From: G965222535 sp965222535
GTDB lineage: Bacteria > Pseudomonadota > Gammaproteobacteria > HK1
Length of the DNA: 64,000 nt
Reading direction: 5' to 3'
Assembly (NCBI GenBank): GCA_965222535.1
Contig: OZ244957.1
Coordinates: 496,001 to 560,000, forward strand
In this document: positions 1-7,847 of the stretch, one piece after another
Position numbering within the stretch: position 1 is the first letter of the stretch
How the letters are laid out: each line of letters opens with the position of its first letter
Position numbers and translations under genes: made by a program
The notes under the pieces: generated by a model
What the model was told of the DNA's origin: nothing
The model's input: only the letters and a program-made list of their open reading frames with translations
The model's database searches: none

Positions 1-1127
1 TGGCGCCCCTTGACCAGCGTCCCGGGAGCGCCGGCGTGCTCAGCGCCAAGGGTCAACAACAACTGCCGCGCCATCACATTATTGCTGTATTTATTGATCA
101 GGCGGATGATGTCGCTGAGCGCCTCCGAGGGCCAGCGCAGCAGCCTGACAGCGCTCGGCGGCAGCGCTCCGACCCGTGTGGCACCGCTGAACGTGCCGCC
201 GATCTCGCGCCACAGGCTATTGAATGCACCCGTAAAATAAGGGTTGGGTGCCAACACCGAGCGGGTGATCGACCACCTGCCGCACGCCAGCGGATAGTTA
301 CCTGAAAAGCGCACTTGGCTGCCATCAGCGCGCGGCTTGACGCGCAGTCGTACGCGAAACTGCTGACCGCGGCAACGTCCGTGGGTGAGTTTCAGCCGAT
401 TGTCAAAGGTCAGCCCGCTCGCTGGCGGTTCGCTCGCGATCGAAACGGTGGCCGCTATTTCCTGCGGATAAAAACTAAAGCGTGTGGATTTGAAGTTCAG
501 CAACAGCGCATCTGGCAGCGTGTTGTAGTTGCGGTACGGTTTCCCATCAAACGCGCTTGCATCCACAGGCGGCAGGTCAAAGTATGCGCGATCGATGACG
601 ATATCCCCATCAATCGCGCTCACCCACTGCTGCTGTAAACGCCGTAGCAACAGCCAGAAATCCTCCAGCAGCAGGTACGGATCGCCGCCACCGCGAAAAT
701 ACAGATCCCCTTGCAGCCGCTTAGCGCGGATCGCGCCGTCACCCCATACTTCGGTATGCCACTGATAACCCGGCCCCAGGGTATCAAGCGCCGCCAAGGT
801 GGTGACCAACTTCATCACCGATGCTGGATTGCGCAACGCCTCTGCCTGATGCGCCAACACCACTTTCTGGCTTGCCACATCCTTGGCATACACGCTCAGC
901 CCATCCTGGCGCAGCCGATAGTGCTCCAGCACTTTTGCAACTTCATGCGGCAGCCCCGCAGTCGCCACCGTCGCCATCACCATTGCCATCGCCATTGCCA
1001 TCGCCATTGCCGAAGAGCAAACGCTGATGACAAGCAGCGCGACACCCAACCAGCGCTGCACCGCGCATGAGCGCTGACTTTGCGATCGCTTGGCGATGGT
1101 GAACAGAACACTTGGCATGGTTGACAT
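1..1127 (-). CDS. dacB: D-alanyl-D-alanine carboxypeptidase / endopeptidase (PBP4, DacB), C-terminus beyond window
   Basis: Periplasmic penicillin-binding protein of the S13 family, which trims and cleaves peptidoglycan cross-links. Reading the minus strand down from an ATG at 1127 (a second ATG lies at 1118), about 375 residues are visible before the window edge. A basic N-terminus leads into a hydrophobic signal segment of alternating Ala-Met. The family signature NPASVMKL follows, with the catalytic SxxK motif at 810-821 (about residues 103-106). Further DacB-like blocks are GDLYFRGGGDPYL and, near residue 300, FSGNYPLACGRW. The SxN and KTG motifs should lie past the left edge. The Ala-Met stretch is encoded by a 12-bp tandem repeat. 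Family assignment is firm; the exact start is not. Confidence 0.88.
   Translation of the reverse strand, partial: MSTMPSVLFTIAKRSQSQRSCAVQRWLGVALLVISVCSSAMAMAMAMAMVMATVATAGLPHEVAKVLEHYRLRQDGLSVYAKDVASQKVVLAHQAEALRNPASVMKLVTTLAALDTLGPGYQWHTEVWGDGAIRAKRLQGDLYFRGGGDPYLLLEDFWLLLRRLQQQWVSAIDGDIVIDRAYFDLPPVDASAFDGKPYRNYNTLPDALLLNFKSTRFSFYPQEIAATVSIASEPPASGLTFDNRLKLTHGRCRGQQFRVRLRVKPRADGSQVRFSGNYPLACGRWSITRSVLAPNPYFTGAFNSLWREIGGTFSGATRVGALPPSAVRLLRWPSEALSDIIRLINKYSNNVMARQLLLTLGAEHAGAPGTLVKGR
971..1011 (-). repeat. 12-bp minisatellite inside the dacB signal peptide
   Basis: Roughly three tandem copies of gccattgccatc (plus-strand reading), encoding an Ala-Met run in the hydrophobic core of the DacB signal peptide. 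The unit length is a multiple of three, so copy-number change would alter signal-peptide length without breaking the frame. Confidence 0.8.
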
Positions 1128-1437
1128 CCGTTTGCTAGGCATTTACATGTCAGGGTGCTGGGTTACGCCGTGAAAGCCACCTTTCAGCGATATGCCGATT
1201 GGCTACCTCAAGAATCTGCTGTGTTTGGTTTTTCGAGGCACCCTTAGGCTTCCTGGTGCGTTGCCGCTGCCGTGCGGAGTTACTCGTTATCCCCAGCCAT
1301 CTCATCGGCGCGATAACGCACCTACGCAAGCGACACCAACAATGCCTGCCAGTAGTCGTCTGCATCAACCCTATCCCGCTGCAAGAAATCTGCTGACTAG
1401 CTGGCATGCTTGACCGCAGCTCAACCAGCAGGATCGG
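1128..1437. other. Intergenic region with an R1 tail fragment
   Basis: No convincing gene. Around 1225-1252 there is the end of an R1 repeat (tttttcgaggcaccctta). The rest shows nothing I recognise; it lies between dacB and the amidase, both on the minus strand. Confidence 0.55.
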
Positions 1438-2859
1438 CTAGAGAAGGGGTCTTTTAGTGGCGGAGAAAAAACCGCCAACGGCGGCTTCATAAGCAAGCCC
1501 GGCGCTGAAAACATCTGCATCGCAATAGCTACGTCCGACGATCTGGATCCCTGTCGGCACGCCGTTAGCGGCGTAACCAGAAGGCACTTGCAGCACTGGA
1601 AGACGACCCAGCATATTGAACGGCAGGGTCATCACCCAGCCAATGAACGGATTAACCGGGTGACCGTTAATGCTGAGCTTCTCGGCGGTGGGATCGAAAT
1701 CGGCGCGCACCGCCGGCAGGGCCGTGGTTGGGCATACAAGGAGTCGGCAGCGTTCAAGGATGGGGGCAAGTACCGCATACATGCGCCCTTCGGCGTACAG
1801 CGATTGGAGGTATTTTTGCGGCGTCGCCTGGGCCGCGGAAACAGTGGCGAAGTGGCGCGCATAACTGGTCATCTGGGTTGCATGTTCGCTTAGCTGGGAT
1901 GCCAGCAGGATGCCGAAAATATGGCCGAGGTGAGCAACCCCGTGGTCGAGCACTGATGCCTCCCATGCGAGATCGACGCCCTCAACCTCAGCTCCCAGTG
2001 AACGAAATACATCCAATGCCACTGCGGTGTTACGGCGCACTTCGGGATCGACTTGATAAAAACCAAGATCGGAAGAATAGGCGATCTTCCATCCGGCTAT
2101 CGAAGCGTATTGATGAGGCAAGGTCAGCTTTGGGCGCAGTGAGACAATATCCTGCGGGTGAGGGCCAGCCATGACATTTTGCAGGCGGATCGCATCTCCT
2201 ACGCTGCGCGCCAGCGGCCCCGGCTGATAATAGGGATCGAGGCTGTACGGCGGCTCGCCCGGGTTGCGACCATGCGGCGGTTTATAACCAACCAACCCAC
2301 AGGTTGCAGCGGGAACGCGAATCGAACCGCCAATATCACCGCCCGAACAAAGCGTCGCCACGCCCGATGCGAGGGCCGCCGCGGCACCGCCCGAAGAGCC
2401 GCCGGGGGTGTATGTGGGATTCCACGGATTGCGCGTTACCCCCCATCTTTTCGACCAAGTAACGAGAGCACAGGAAAATTCCGGCGTTGCGCTGCGCGCA
2501 TGGACAATGCCGCCAGCGTCTAGGATGCGCTGATTGACGGGCGAGGTATCGTTGGCAATGTAACCTTCGCTGATGAGCGAGCCGTGCGAGCTCGGCTTGC
2601 CAGCGATATCGCCTGAATCTTTGATCGCTATCGGCAGGCCGTCGAGCGCCCCCACAGGCGCGCCTTTCATGTAGCGCGCCTCCGCCGCCTTGGCAGCAGC
2701 GAGGGCCTCGTCGAAATGCGTAAAGGTGAGCGCGTTGATCGCCTCTTCGGTCGATGCGGCGCGCTGGATAACAGCCTCCATCAGCTCAACCGGCGATACG
2801 GTTTTTGCAGTGAAAGCGGCGATCGCCTGCGCCGCCGACAGGTAATGCAACTCGGTCAT
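1438..2859 (-). CDS. Amidase (amidase-signature family)
   Basis: A 473-residue amidase-signature hydrolase that splits a carboxamide to an acid and ammonia; the substrate cannot be told from sequence. The Ser-cisSer-Lys triad is visible: Lys80 in PIAIKDSG, Ser155 in the glycine/serine-rich TPGGSSGGAAAAL block, and Ser179 in GGDIGGSIRVPAA. Length is typical of the family. It is a stand-alone gene with no gatB or gatC partner nearby, so it is unlikely to be the glutamyl-tRNA amidotransferase subunit GatA despite the shared fold. An R1 repeat lies just upstream of its start. Confidence 0.9.
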   Translation of the reverse strand: MTELHYLSAAQAIAAFTAKTVSPVELMEAVIQRAASTEEAINALTFTHFDEALAAAKAAEARYMKGAPVGALDGLPIAIKDSGDIAGKPSSHGSLISEGYIANDTSPVNQRILDAGGIVHARSATPEFSCALVTWSKRWGVTRNPWNPTYTPGGSSGGAAAALASGVATLCSGGDIGGSIRVPAATCGLVGYKPPHGRNPGEPPYSLDPYYQPGPLARSVGDAIRLQNVMAGPHPQDIVSLRPKLTLPHQYASIAGWKIAYSSDLGFYQVDPEVRRNTAVALDVFRSLGAEVEGVDLAWEASVLDHGVAHLGHIFGILLASQLSEHATQMTSYARHFATVSAAQATPQKYLQSLYAEGRMYAVLAPILERCRLLVCPTTALPAVRADFDPTAEKLSINGHPVNPFIGWVMTLPFNMLGRLPVLQVPSGYAANGVPTGIQIVGRSYCDADVFSAGLAYEAAVGGFFSATKRPLL

Positions 2860-2892
2860 GCTCTCTTTCTCAGGTAGCCGCTGTTGGCCCGC

Positions 2893-3118
2893 AGGGAACC
2901 TCGGAAAACCCTGAAATGGGATCAGGGTTTGGGGAAAGTGAGGTTAGCACCAGCGATCAGATAGAAGGGAACTGCGAAAAGCCTCAACGGGATGAGAGGG
3001 TAGGGGAAGGGACATCATTACTTGTAACGTAAGGCATTGATTTATAATCATTCACCCAGTAAACACGCTTCGCAGGGCATCTCGAAAAATTAGCTTATCT
3101 GGTTTTTCGAGATGCCCA
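2893..3118 (+). repeat. R1 repeat: head fragment plus a nearly full copy
   Basis: A head fragment (2893-2940) is followed by a longer copy (about 2970-3118). It carries the R1 landmarks: acgggatg, ggggaaggg, cttgtaacgtaag, gatttataatca, and a terminal hairpin with arms gggcatctcgaaaaa and tttttcgagatgccc. The arms carry paired changes (catctc/gagatg) relative to other copies. Confidence 0.8.
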
Positions 3119-3141
3119 TAACGCCAAAACACCGGATACCG

Positions 3142-3783
3142 CTACTTTGCCGCCGCCGAACCGCCATGCTGCGGGTCTGAATGCCGGATTAACTGCCATG
3201 CCAGCATGAAGTTGTTGGCGGGCATCGGGCGCATTGCAGCGAACCTGAAACCCAACGCCGTGGCTTCGCTGTCGATAGTTTCAAAATCGCGCACGCCCAT
3301 CAATGGGTTGTGCTGCTTCAACTGTATATCGAATGCGGTATTGCTGGGCGCGGTAGGCAGCGTTTGGAAGCGAAACGGACCATAGAGAATGAGCTGACCG
3401 GCGTTGCACAGGGACTCGGCAGCACCAGCAAGCAGTTGGGTAACCTCCAGCCACGACATGATGTGCGCGCAGTTTGACGCATAAACCACGTCCATCGCTC
3501 TGACTGGCCAGGGGCGGTGGCTGACATTCAGCTCCAAGGGCGGTAGTACATTATCCAAATGCGCTGACTGCAACCACGCAAGGATCCCGTTATGATTGCT
3601 CTTAAGATCACTGGTTTGCCACCATAATTGCGGAAACAGCGCACTAAAATACACCGCATGTTGACCGCTGCCACTGCCAATTTCAAGCAGTTGGCGCGCC
3701 TCCTTGGGTAACCACTCGCGCAATACCGCCGCGATCGGCTCCTGATTACGCTCTGTGGCGGGATAAAAAGGGCGTCTTTGCAT
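3142..3783 (-). CDS. DUF938 family SAM-dependent methyltransferase
   Basis: A 213-residue class I methyltransferase-fold protein. It begins with the family-typical FYPATERNQEPI, followed by a SAM-binding glycine motif LEIGSGSGQHAVYF (about residues 33-46). Downstream are WQTSDLKSNHNGI and YASNCAHIMSW, both characteristic of DUF938. Substrate is unknown for the family as far as I know. It stands alone between two repeat-filled gaps. The start ATG at 3783 has no strong ribosome-binding site, but there is no better candidate. Confidence 0.88.
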   Translation of the reverse strand: MQRRPFYPATERNQEPIAAVLREWLPKEARQLLEIGSGSGQHAVYFSALFPQLWWQTSDLKSNHNGILAWLQSAHLDNVLPPLELNVSHRPWPVRAMDVVYASNCAHIMSWLEVTQLLAGAAESLCNAGQLILYGPFRFQTLPTAPSNTAFDIQLKQHNPLMGVRDFETIDSEATALGFRFAAMRPMPANNFMLAWQLIRHSDPQHGGSAAAK

Positions 3784-4060
3784 CGTATCGCTATCGTGCT
3801 GCGAGCTGTGATTCGTGTTTTATCGATGGCCGGGAAGGTGCCATAAATCAAACGCTTGGAGACCTCAAAAACCTCACAGCCAGAGTGGTTTTATGATAGA
3901 TCAGAATTATTGCCCGGGTTCACCGCAGTGCCTGCGGGGCTTGCCTATTGGGGAAAGGGTTATATACCGGTGGCTCAATCAAGATGCTTGATTGAGCCCA
4001 TTGTCAAACTGTGTATGGGAACTCCTCTCTCCCTCAGGGAGATGACCGAGGTGACAGGTT

Positions 4061-4188
4061 CTGCCTTGGTGCCGTGCATTTTGCGTAGCTTGGCGCTCTG
4101 GGAACGCTTCGTTTATTGCTTCTGGCTGTAGTAAGGACTGGTTATACCCCCCCCTTCCTGCATCTTCAAGTAGCAATGAGTATAATCC
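4061..4188 (+). repeat. R3 repeat, copy 1
   Basis: About 130 bp that recurs at 51993-52110. Shared blocks include gtgccgtgcat, gcgctctggga, attgcttctggctgtagtaa and tcaagtagca. A short piece of the same element, reversed, sits at 42570-42600 (tacttgaagatgcaggaa). I see no coding potential in common between the copies. Confidence 0.7.
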
Positions 4189-4200
4189 ATAATAGAATGG

Positions 4201-4273
4201 GGCTTACGTTACAGCTGCGCGACTCCCCCTTCCCCTAAAACTGCCAATCCCGTTGGCTTTTTTCGAAGTGCCC
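4201..4273 (-). repeat. R1 repeat, head part, minus orientation
   Basis: Reads ggcttacgttacag, then the C-rich core ccccttcccctaa, then cccgttgg and the terminal tttttcgaagtgccc. The distal hairpin part is missing. It lies downstream of the DUF2723 gene. Confidence 0.7.
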
Positions 4274-4286
4274 TTTAATCATCCTT

Positions 4287-6356
4287 CTATTTTGCTACAG
4301 ATAACCGTTGTAGCGCCTTATAAGATTGATTATCGGCCCGGCGATTGATTGCAATTGACTGATGAAACAACGCCTTGGCTTTACCCAAAAAGCCTTTTTT
4401 CTGTGCGATCACCCCCTCCAAGTACGGTACGATGGCGCGGTCTTTTTTCCCCCGCAACGGATCCGGAAACTGTTTTGCCTTGGATAACCAAGATTCCGCC
4501 ATCGCTAAATGCTGCTCGCTTTTCCCCAGCGATAATAACGTTCCTGACATACTGATCAAAGACCAATAGTTATTCATCGCCAAGGATAAAACATCCGCTA
4601 TATGTTGATTAATCAAAGGGTTGTTGATCAGTTGCGCTAACCCTAGGTATTCACCATAAGTTTCAATAATTTTGTTTTTCTTCGCTGCCATCCAGCGGTT
4701 ATTAGCCACCTCCATCTGCAGGGTGGCACGGAAAAAGTCTTTGGCGCGTTGGCTGACCCCAAGGTTAATTTGATTAGCCTGGGAGTTAGTCACTTTTTTT
4801 ACAAAGCCCAGATGGGTTTGCCCGACACCCGATAAGTTATGAATGGCAAGGAAATAGATCGGGCGCTCGCTGGTGGCGAGCAATTCCTGCCAGACGTGAC
4901 TGCGCTTCCCTTTCTCCCGCAGCGGATCGAAGAGCCGATCGTTGAGGATTAAACCTTTGAGTTCCAGTAGTCGCACATCAGGGCGTTTGCCCTCTACCCG
5001 GTGCAAATAGGCTACCGGGAATACATTCGTATCTCCGCTTACGACCAAGATGGCGTTTTTCTCTACCAGATCCAGCAGCACCTGTGCTTGTTCAGCGGCA
5101 AAGGTATTGTGCGGGGCGTAATTAGTGCGGCTATTCCACATCCCCAAGGCAGCGATTATGAGTGCAAACAACATACACATCAACGATCTCAGGTAGCGAC
5201 GATGATCCCCCGTCTTACGCAACAACAGATCGATCCCGCTCCCCATCCATAATGCAAGAATGCAATAAGCAACCAAGGTATAGGGGCGGAATGTACCGAT
5301 GTTGATCGATACATAATCAATATCCAACAACGCGATCAACGCTAAACTGCTACCGATCAGTGCCAACCCTTCGCTGATCGCACCTAATCGCCAGTTGTGG
5401 TAATAGCCGACTGCGCCAAACCCAGCGATGATCGCGCCTATAGGGGTGAACTCCAGCAGGAACTTTGTAATGAAATGTTGGGTGTACAGCCATTTATCCG
5501 ACCAATCCGCATTAGGACTTGAATGCAACCCTGCATAGAAATCCCGACGCACGTAAGCGATAAGCTCATCCAGCGACTGGATCGGACCTAGGAAATTTAT
5601 ATAAGGTGATTGATGAGAGCGCCATGCCATCCAGCCGTAGAACAGCATCGCCACACCGATACTAAGGAAAGGCAGCCAGATAAGTTTAAAACCAATATCC
5701 TTCCTAGCTACGATTATATAAGCCAACAGCAATGGGCTACCAAGGATCAATAGCGGCCAGTGGTTAGCCAACCCTAAGCCATATAACACGGCCGCGACAA
5801 TCCACAGCCGGGTATCATTTTTTGCCGCTGATTCCTGAACCAGCGCTACGGTCAGGAATAGCAACGCGGTGTTGGTAGTGTACACATCGGCGATGATCGC
5901 CTGTGACCAGTAATGCTCGGAAACCCCTAATATGGCACCAGCAATATAAGCCCCAGGGCGGCTGCCGACCCGCCGCAGTATCAGCCAGGCAATGCAGGTA
6001 CAAGTGATCGCGCCCATGACTCCGCTGACCATGTGCACCCGCCAAGCTATACTGCCCAGCGGTATATGGGCAGCGAGCCACCCCAGTATTGTGAACAACG
6101 GATACCCAGGCGGATGGGCAACACCGGCGGATACTGCTGCCGTAATCAGCAACCCATCATCTTCGAGCATGACCGTGCGCGGGGTAGCAGCGGCGTACAA
6201 TACCAATACGCTGATAAACAGTAACCCTAACGCGGCGCAATCCCGCTTATAGTCGATCGCCTGCAGTTTTGGTAACGCAGCCTGAAGCCGTGGGGGGCGA
6301 CGGCGTTGCGGCGGCCTGACCCTCCTAGCATCAGGGCTTGTGCTGTTTTTACCCAT
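4287..6356 (-). CDS. DUF2723 family polytopic membrane protein (putative O-mannosyltransferase-like) with C-terminal helical repeats
   Basis: About 689 residues from an ATG at 6356, preceded by a GAGG ribosome-binding site; a TTG at 6368 is also possible. After a basic proline/arginine-rich cytoplasmic tail come about ten membrane segments. The motif AHPPGYPLF after the first periplasmic acidic residues (MLEDDG) is typical of DUF2723 and of glycosyltransferases with the GT-C fold. The last ~200 residues look soluble and helical, TPR-like. By family analogy it may move a lipid-linked sugar onto an extracytoplasmic target; that is inference. IS5-type transposase debris abuts its start. Confidence 0.82.
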   Translation of the reverse strand: MGKNSTSPDARRVRPPQRRRPPRLQAALPKLQAIDYKRDCAALGLLFISVLVLYAAATPRTVMLEDDGLLITAAVSAGVAHPPGYPLFTILGWLAAHIPLGSIAWRVHMVSGVMGAITCTCIAWLILRRVGSRPGAYIAGAILGVSEHYWSQAIIADVYTTNTALLFLTVALVQESAAKNDTRLWIVAAVLYGLGLANHWPLLILGSPLLLAYIIVARKDIGFKLIWLPFLSIGVAMLFYGWMAWRSHQSPYINFLGPIQSLDELIAYVRRDFYAGLHSSPNADWSDKWLYTQHFITKFLLEFTPIGAIIAGFGAVGYYHNWRLGAISEGLALIGSSLALIALLDIDYVSINIGTFRPYTLVAYCILALWMGSGIDLLLRKTGDHRRYLRSLMCMLFALIIAALGMWNSRTNYAPHNTFAAEQAQVLLDLVEKNAILVVSGDTNVFPVAYLHRVEGKRPDVRLLELKGLILNDRLFDPLREKGKRSHVWQELLATSERPIYFLAIHNLSGVGQTHLGFVKKVTNSQANQINLGVSQRAKDFFRATLQMEVANNRWMAAKKNKIIETYGEYLGLAQLINNPLINQHIADVLSLAMNNYWSLISMSGTLLSLGKSEQHLAMAESWLSKAKQFPDPLRGKKDRAIVPYLEGVIAQKKGFLGKAKALFHQSIAINRRADNQSYKALQRLSVAK

Positions 6357-6377
6357 CGGCAGCCTCAAGAGAAAGCA

Positions 6378-6577
6378 TCAAGGCCATCTTGCCATGGACA
6401 GGTCACGGTAGCGTGCTTTGGTAACCCCGAACTGACATTTGATGACCTGGAATGGGTGTTCAACCTTGGTGCGAATAGCAGCCTTCATAGCTTCGATACG
6501 TAACAGCGTGTTGTTGACCCTTGTGGATGCTTTTTAAGAGCTTTCAGCTTGATCGGACGTTTTGCAATGCACCCATC
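6378..6577 (-). pseudogene. IS5-family transposase, C-terminal fragment, frameshifted
   Basis: On the minus strand one frame gives CIAKRPIKLKALKKHP. After a frame change another gives NNTLLRIEAMKAA, then IRTKVEHPFQVIKCQFG and VTKARYRDL before a stop at 6378. The KVEHPFxVIKxQFG block is the hallmark of the C-terminal catalytic-Glu region of IS5-group DDE transposases. The N-terminal part is absent. An R1 repeat begins exactly at 6578, so the fragment ends at the repeat. Confidence 0.8.
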
Positions 6578-6752
6578 GGGCACCTCGAAAAACCGCAACG
6601 GGATGGGGATTTGGGGGAAGGGAGACGCACGCATGTAACGTAAGTCATTGATTTTACACCAATAGACAAGCCAACGAGCCCCTAATAGCCGTATGCTATT
6701 ATATGGAAGCCCTTTTGTCGATACGGAACAACCTAGCTTTTCGAGGTGCCCC
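6578..6752 (+). repeat. R1 repeat with a divergent middle
   Basis: Starts gggcacctcgaaaaacc and ends cttttcgaggtgcccc, so both termini are present as inverted repeats. It contains gggatggggatttgggggaa, catgtaacgtaag and caatagacaagcc. The hairpin region is replaced by unrelated sequence. It adjoins the IS5 transposase fragment. Confidence 0.75.
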
Positions 6753-7151
6753 TTGATGCCGCGGTCTTTTAATATCGAATCGACGTGATGAAAAGTGGTT
6801 GCGCCGTAAGGCTGGCACACGTAGAATCAAGCAATCTGCGATTTCATACACCGTGCTAAACTGCGCTTTCAAGCCTCATACCCAGAGCCTGCCGTCTTGG
6901 GTCTTGCACTTTGCACCTTACGCCATGGCGTAAGGCGCAAAGTGCCGTGTTTTCTTAAGTCTCTTAAATTTTATTGCGTGGAATTAACTGCCCCAGTGTT
7001 CGTGAGACCGCTGGATCAACGCATCCACGATGAGCAGGATTTTGTTGCACGCAGCGCCACAGCTTCGGAGAACGTTTTTTGCAACAGTTGGCGGATGATG
7101 TTGCCGAGTCTTTGGTAGGAAAAGCTGGCAGCCCAGAGAAAATAGGCAATC
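6753..7151. other. Intergenic region, possible decayed mobile-element sequence
   Basis: No supported gene. There is an inverted repeat around 6902-6943 (gcactttgcaccttacg facing cgtaaggcgcaaagtgc) without a T-tract. The stretch lies between two R1 copies and downstream of IS5 debris; I see no recognisable transposase motif in it. Confidence 0.45.
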
Positions 7152-7257
7152 GGGGCTTGTCTATTGGTGAAATGGTTATAAATCAATGACTTACGTTACA
7201 GGTGATCATATCCCTTCCCCCAACCCCCCTTCCCGTTGAGGTTTTTCGAGGTTCCCA
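7152..7257 (-). repeat. R1 repeat, minus orientation
   Basis: cggggcttgtctattgg, ataaatcaatgacttacg, ttacaggtgatcat, tcccttcccccaac, cccgttgaggtttttcgag in order: the reverse complement of the R1 consensus, lacking the distal hairpin. It ends about 90 bp before the ferredoxin start, so it may lie in that operon's leader. Confidence 0.8.
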
Positions 7258-7348
7258 TCGAAATGTTGCGTGCCGGCCGTGTTTTGTACGCGGTGGTGCA
7301 GTAGCAAAAAGCCAATCCATCTGAAGATCGCTTCAAAGAGAGGTCATC

Positions 7349-7759
7349 ATGTATAAAAGCTTGCAGTTCTTCCCCGAAAGATGCACCAGTTGTTTGCAAT
7401 GCGAGATGGCGTGTTCGTTCGAGAAGACTGGGATTTTCAATCCCGCGCAGTCGCGCATTAAGGTTTTTGAGTTTGAACACGGAGCGCGTTCATTTCCGTA
7501 CACTTGCAGCCAGTGTGAGCCCGCTTGGTGCATGCACGCATGCCCGGTGGATGCGATCACCATTGATAACGATACCGGTGCTAAAGTCGTGATTGAAGAT
7601 AAATGCGTTGGCTGCAAGGTGTGCATCAGCGCCTGCCCTTACGGCACCATTAATTACATCAGTGCCACCCAGAAGGTTATCAAATGCGACCTCTGCGGCG
7701 GCGATCCACAGTGTGCCAGCGCCTGTCCAACGGCTGCCATTGTGTATGCGGCAGCCTGA
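7349..7759 (+). CDS. Four-cluster 4Fe-4S ferredoxin-like electron carrier for aldehyde oxidoreductase
   Basis: A 136-residue iron-sulfur protein with four cysteine clusters: CTSCLQCEMAC, CSQCEPAWCMHAC, CVGCKVCISAC and CDLCGGDPQCASAC. This is the HycB/DmsB-like arrangement that binds up to four 4Fe-4S clusters. It starts at an ATG preceded by AGAGAGG and lies 88 bp upstream of the aldehyde ferredoxin oxidoreductase gene on the same strand. The likely role is to pass electrons between that enzyme and cellular acceptors; the partner assignment rests on gene order. Confidence 0.9.
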   Translation: MYKSLQFFPERCTSCLQCEMACSFEKTGIFNPAQSRIKVFEFEHGARSFPYTCSQCEPAWCMHACPVDAITIDNDTGAKVVIEDKCVGCKVCISACPYGTINYISATQKVIKCDLCGGDPQCASACPTAAIVYAAA

Positions 7760-7847
7760 GAAAATACCGCAAGCGTTGCAAAGTTACGCCAAAGCCGTAA
7801 CGCAACAGTTTACCCGCATTGACACTAGGAGAGGAGGGGCTAAGCGA

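Noticed and set aside
1438..2859. Glutamyl-tRNA amidotransferase subunit A (gatA)
   Set aside because: Fold and triad agree, but gatB and gatC are absent and the substrate region differs; a stand-alone amidase is more likely.
3856..4131. A 91-codon plus-strand frame between the DUF938 and DUF2723 genes
   Set aside because: Made of R1- and R3-type repeat sequence, with no ribosome-binding site and no conserved motif; the R3 copy at 52 kb does not preserve the frame.
6485..6820. A 111-codon minus-strand frame that could be called a hypothetical protein
   Set aside because: It runs through an R1 repeat and part of the IS5 transposase fragment; its apparent continuity is chance. The transposase similarity continues in another frame.
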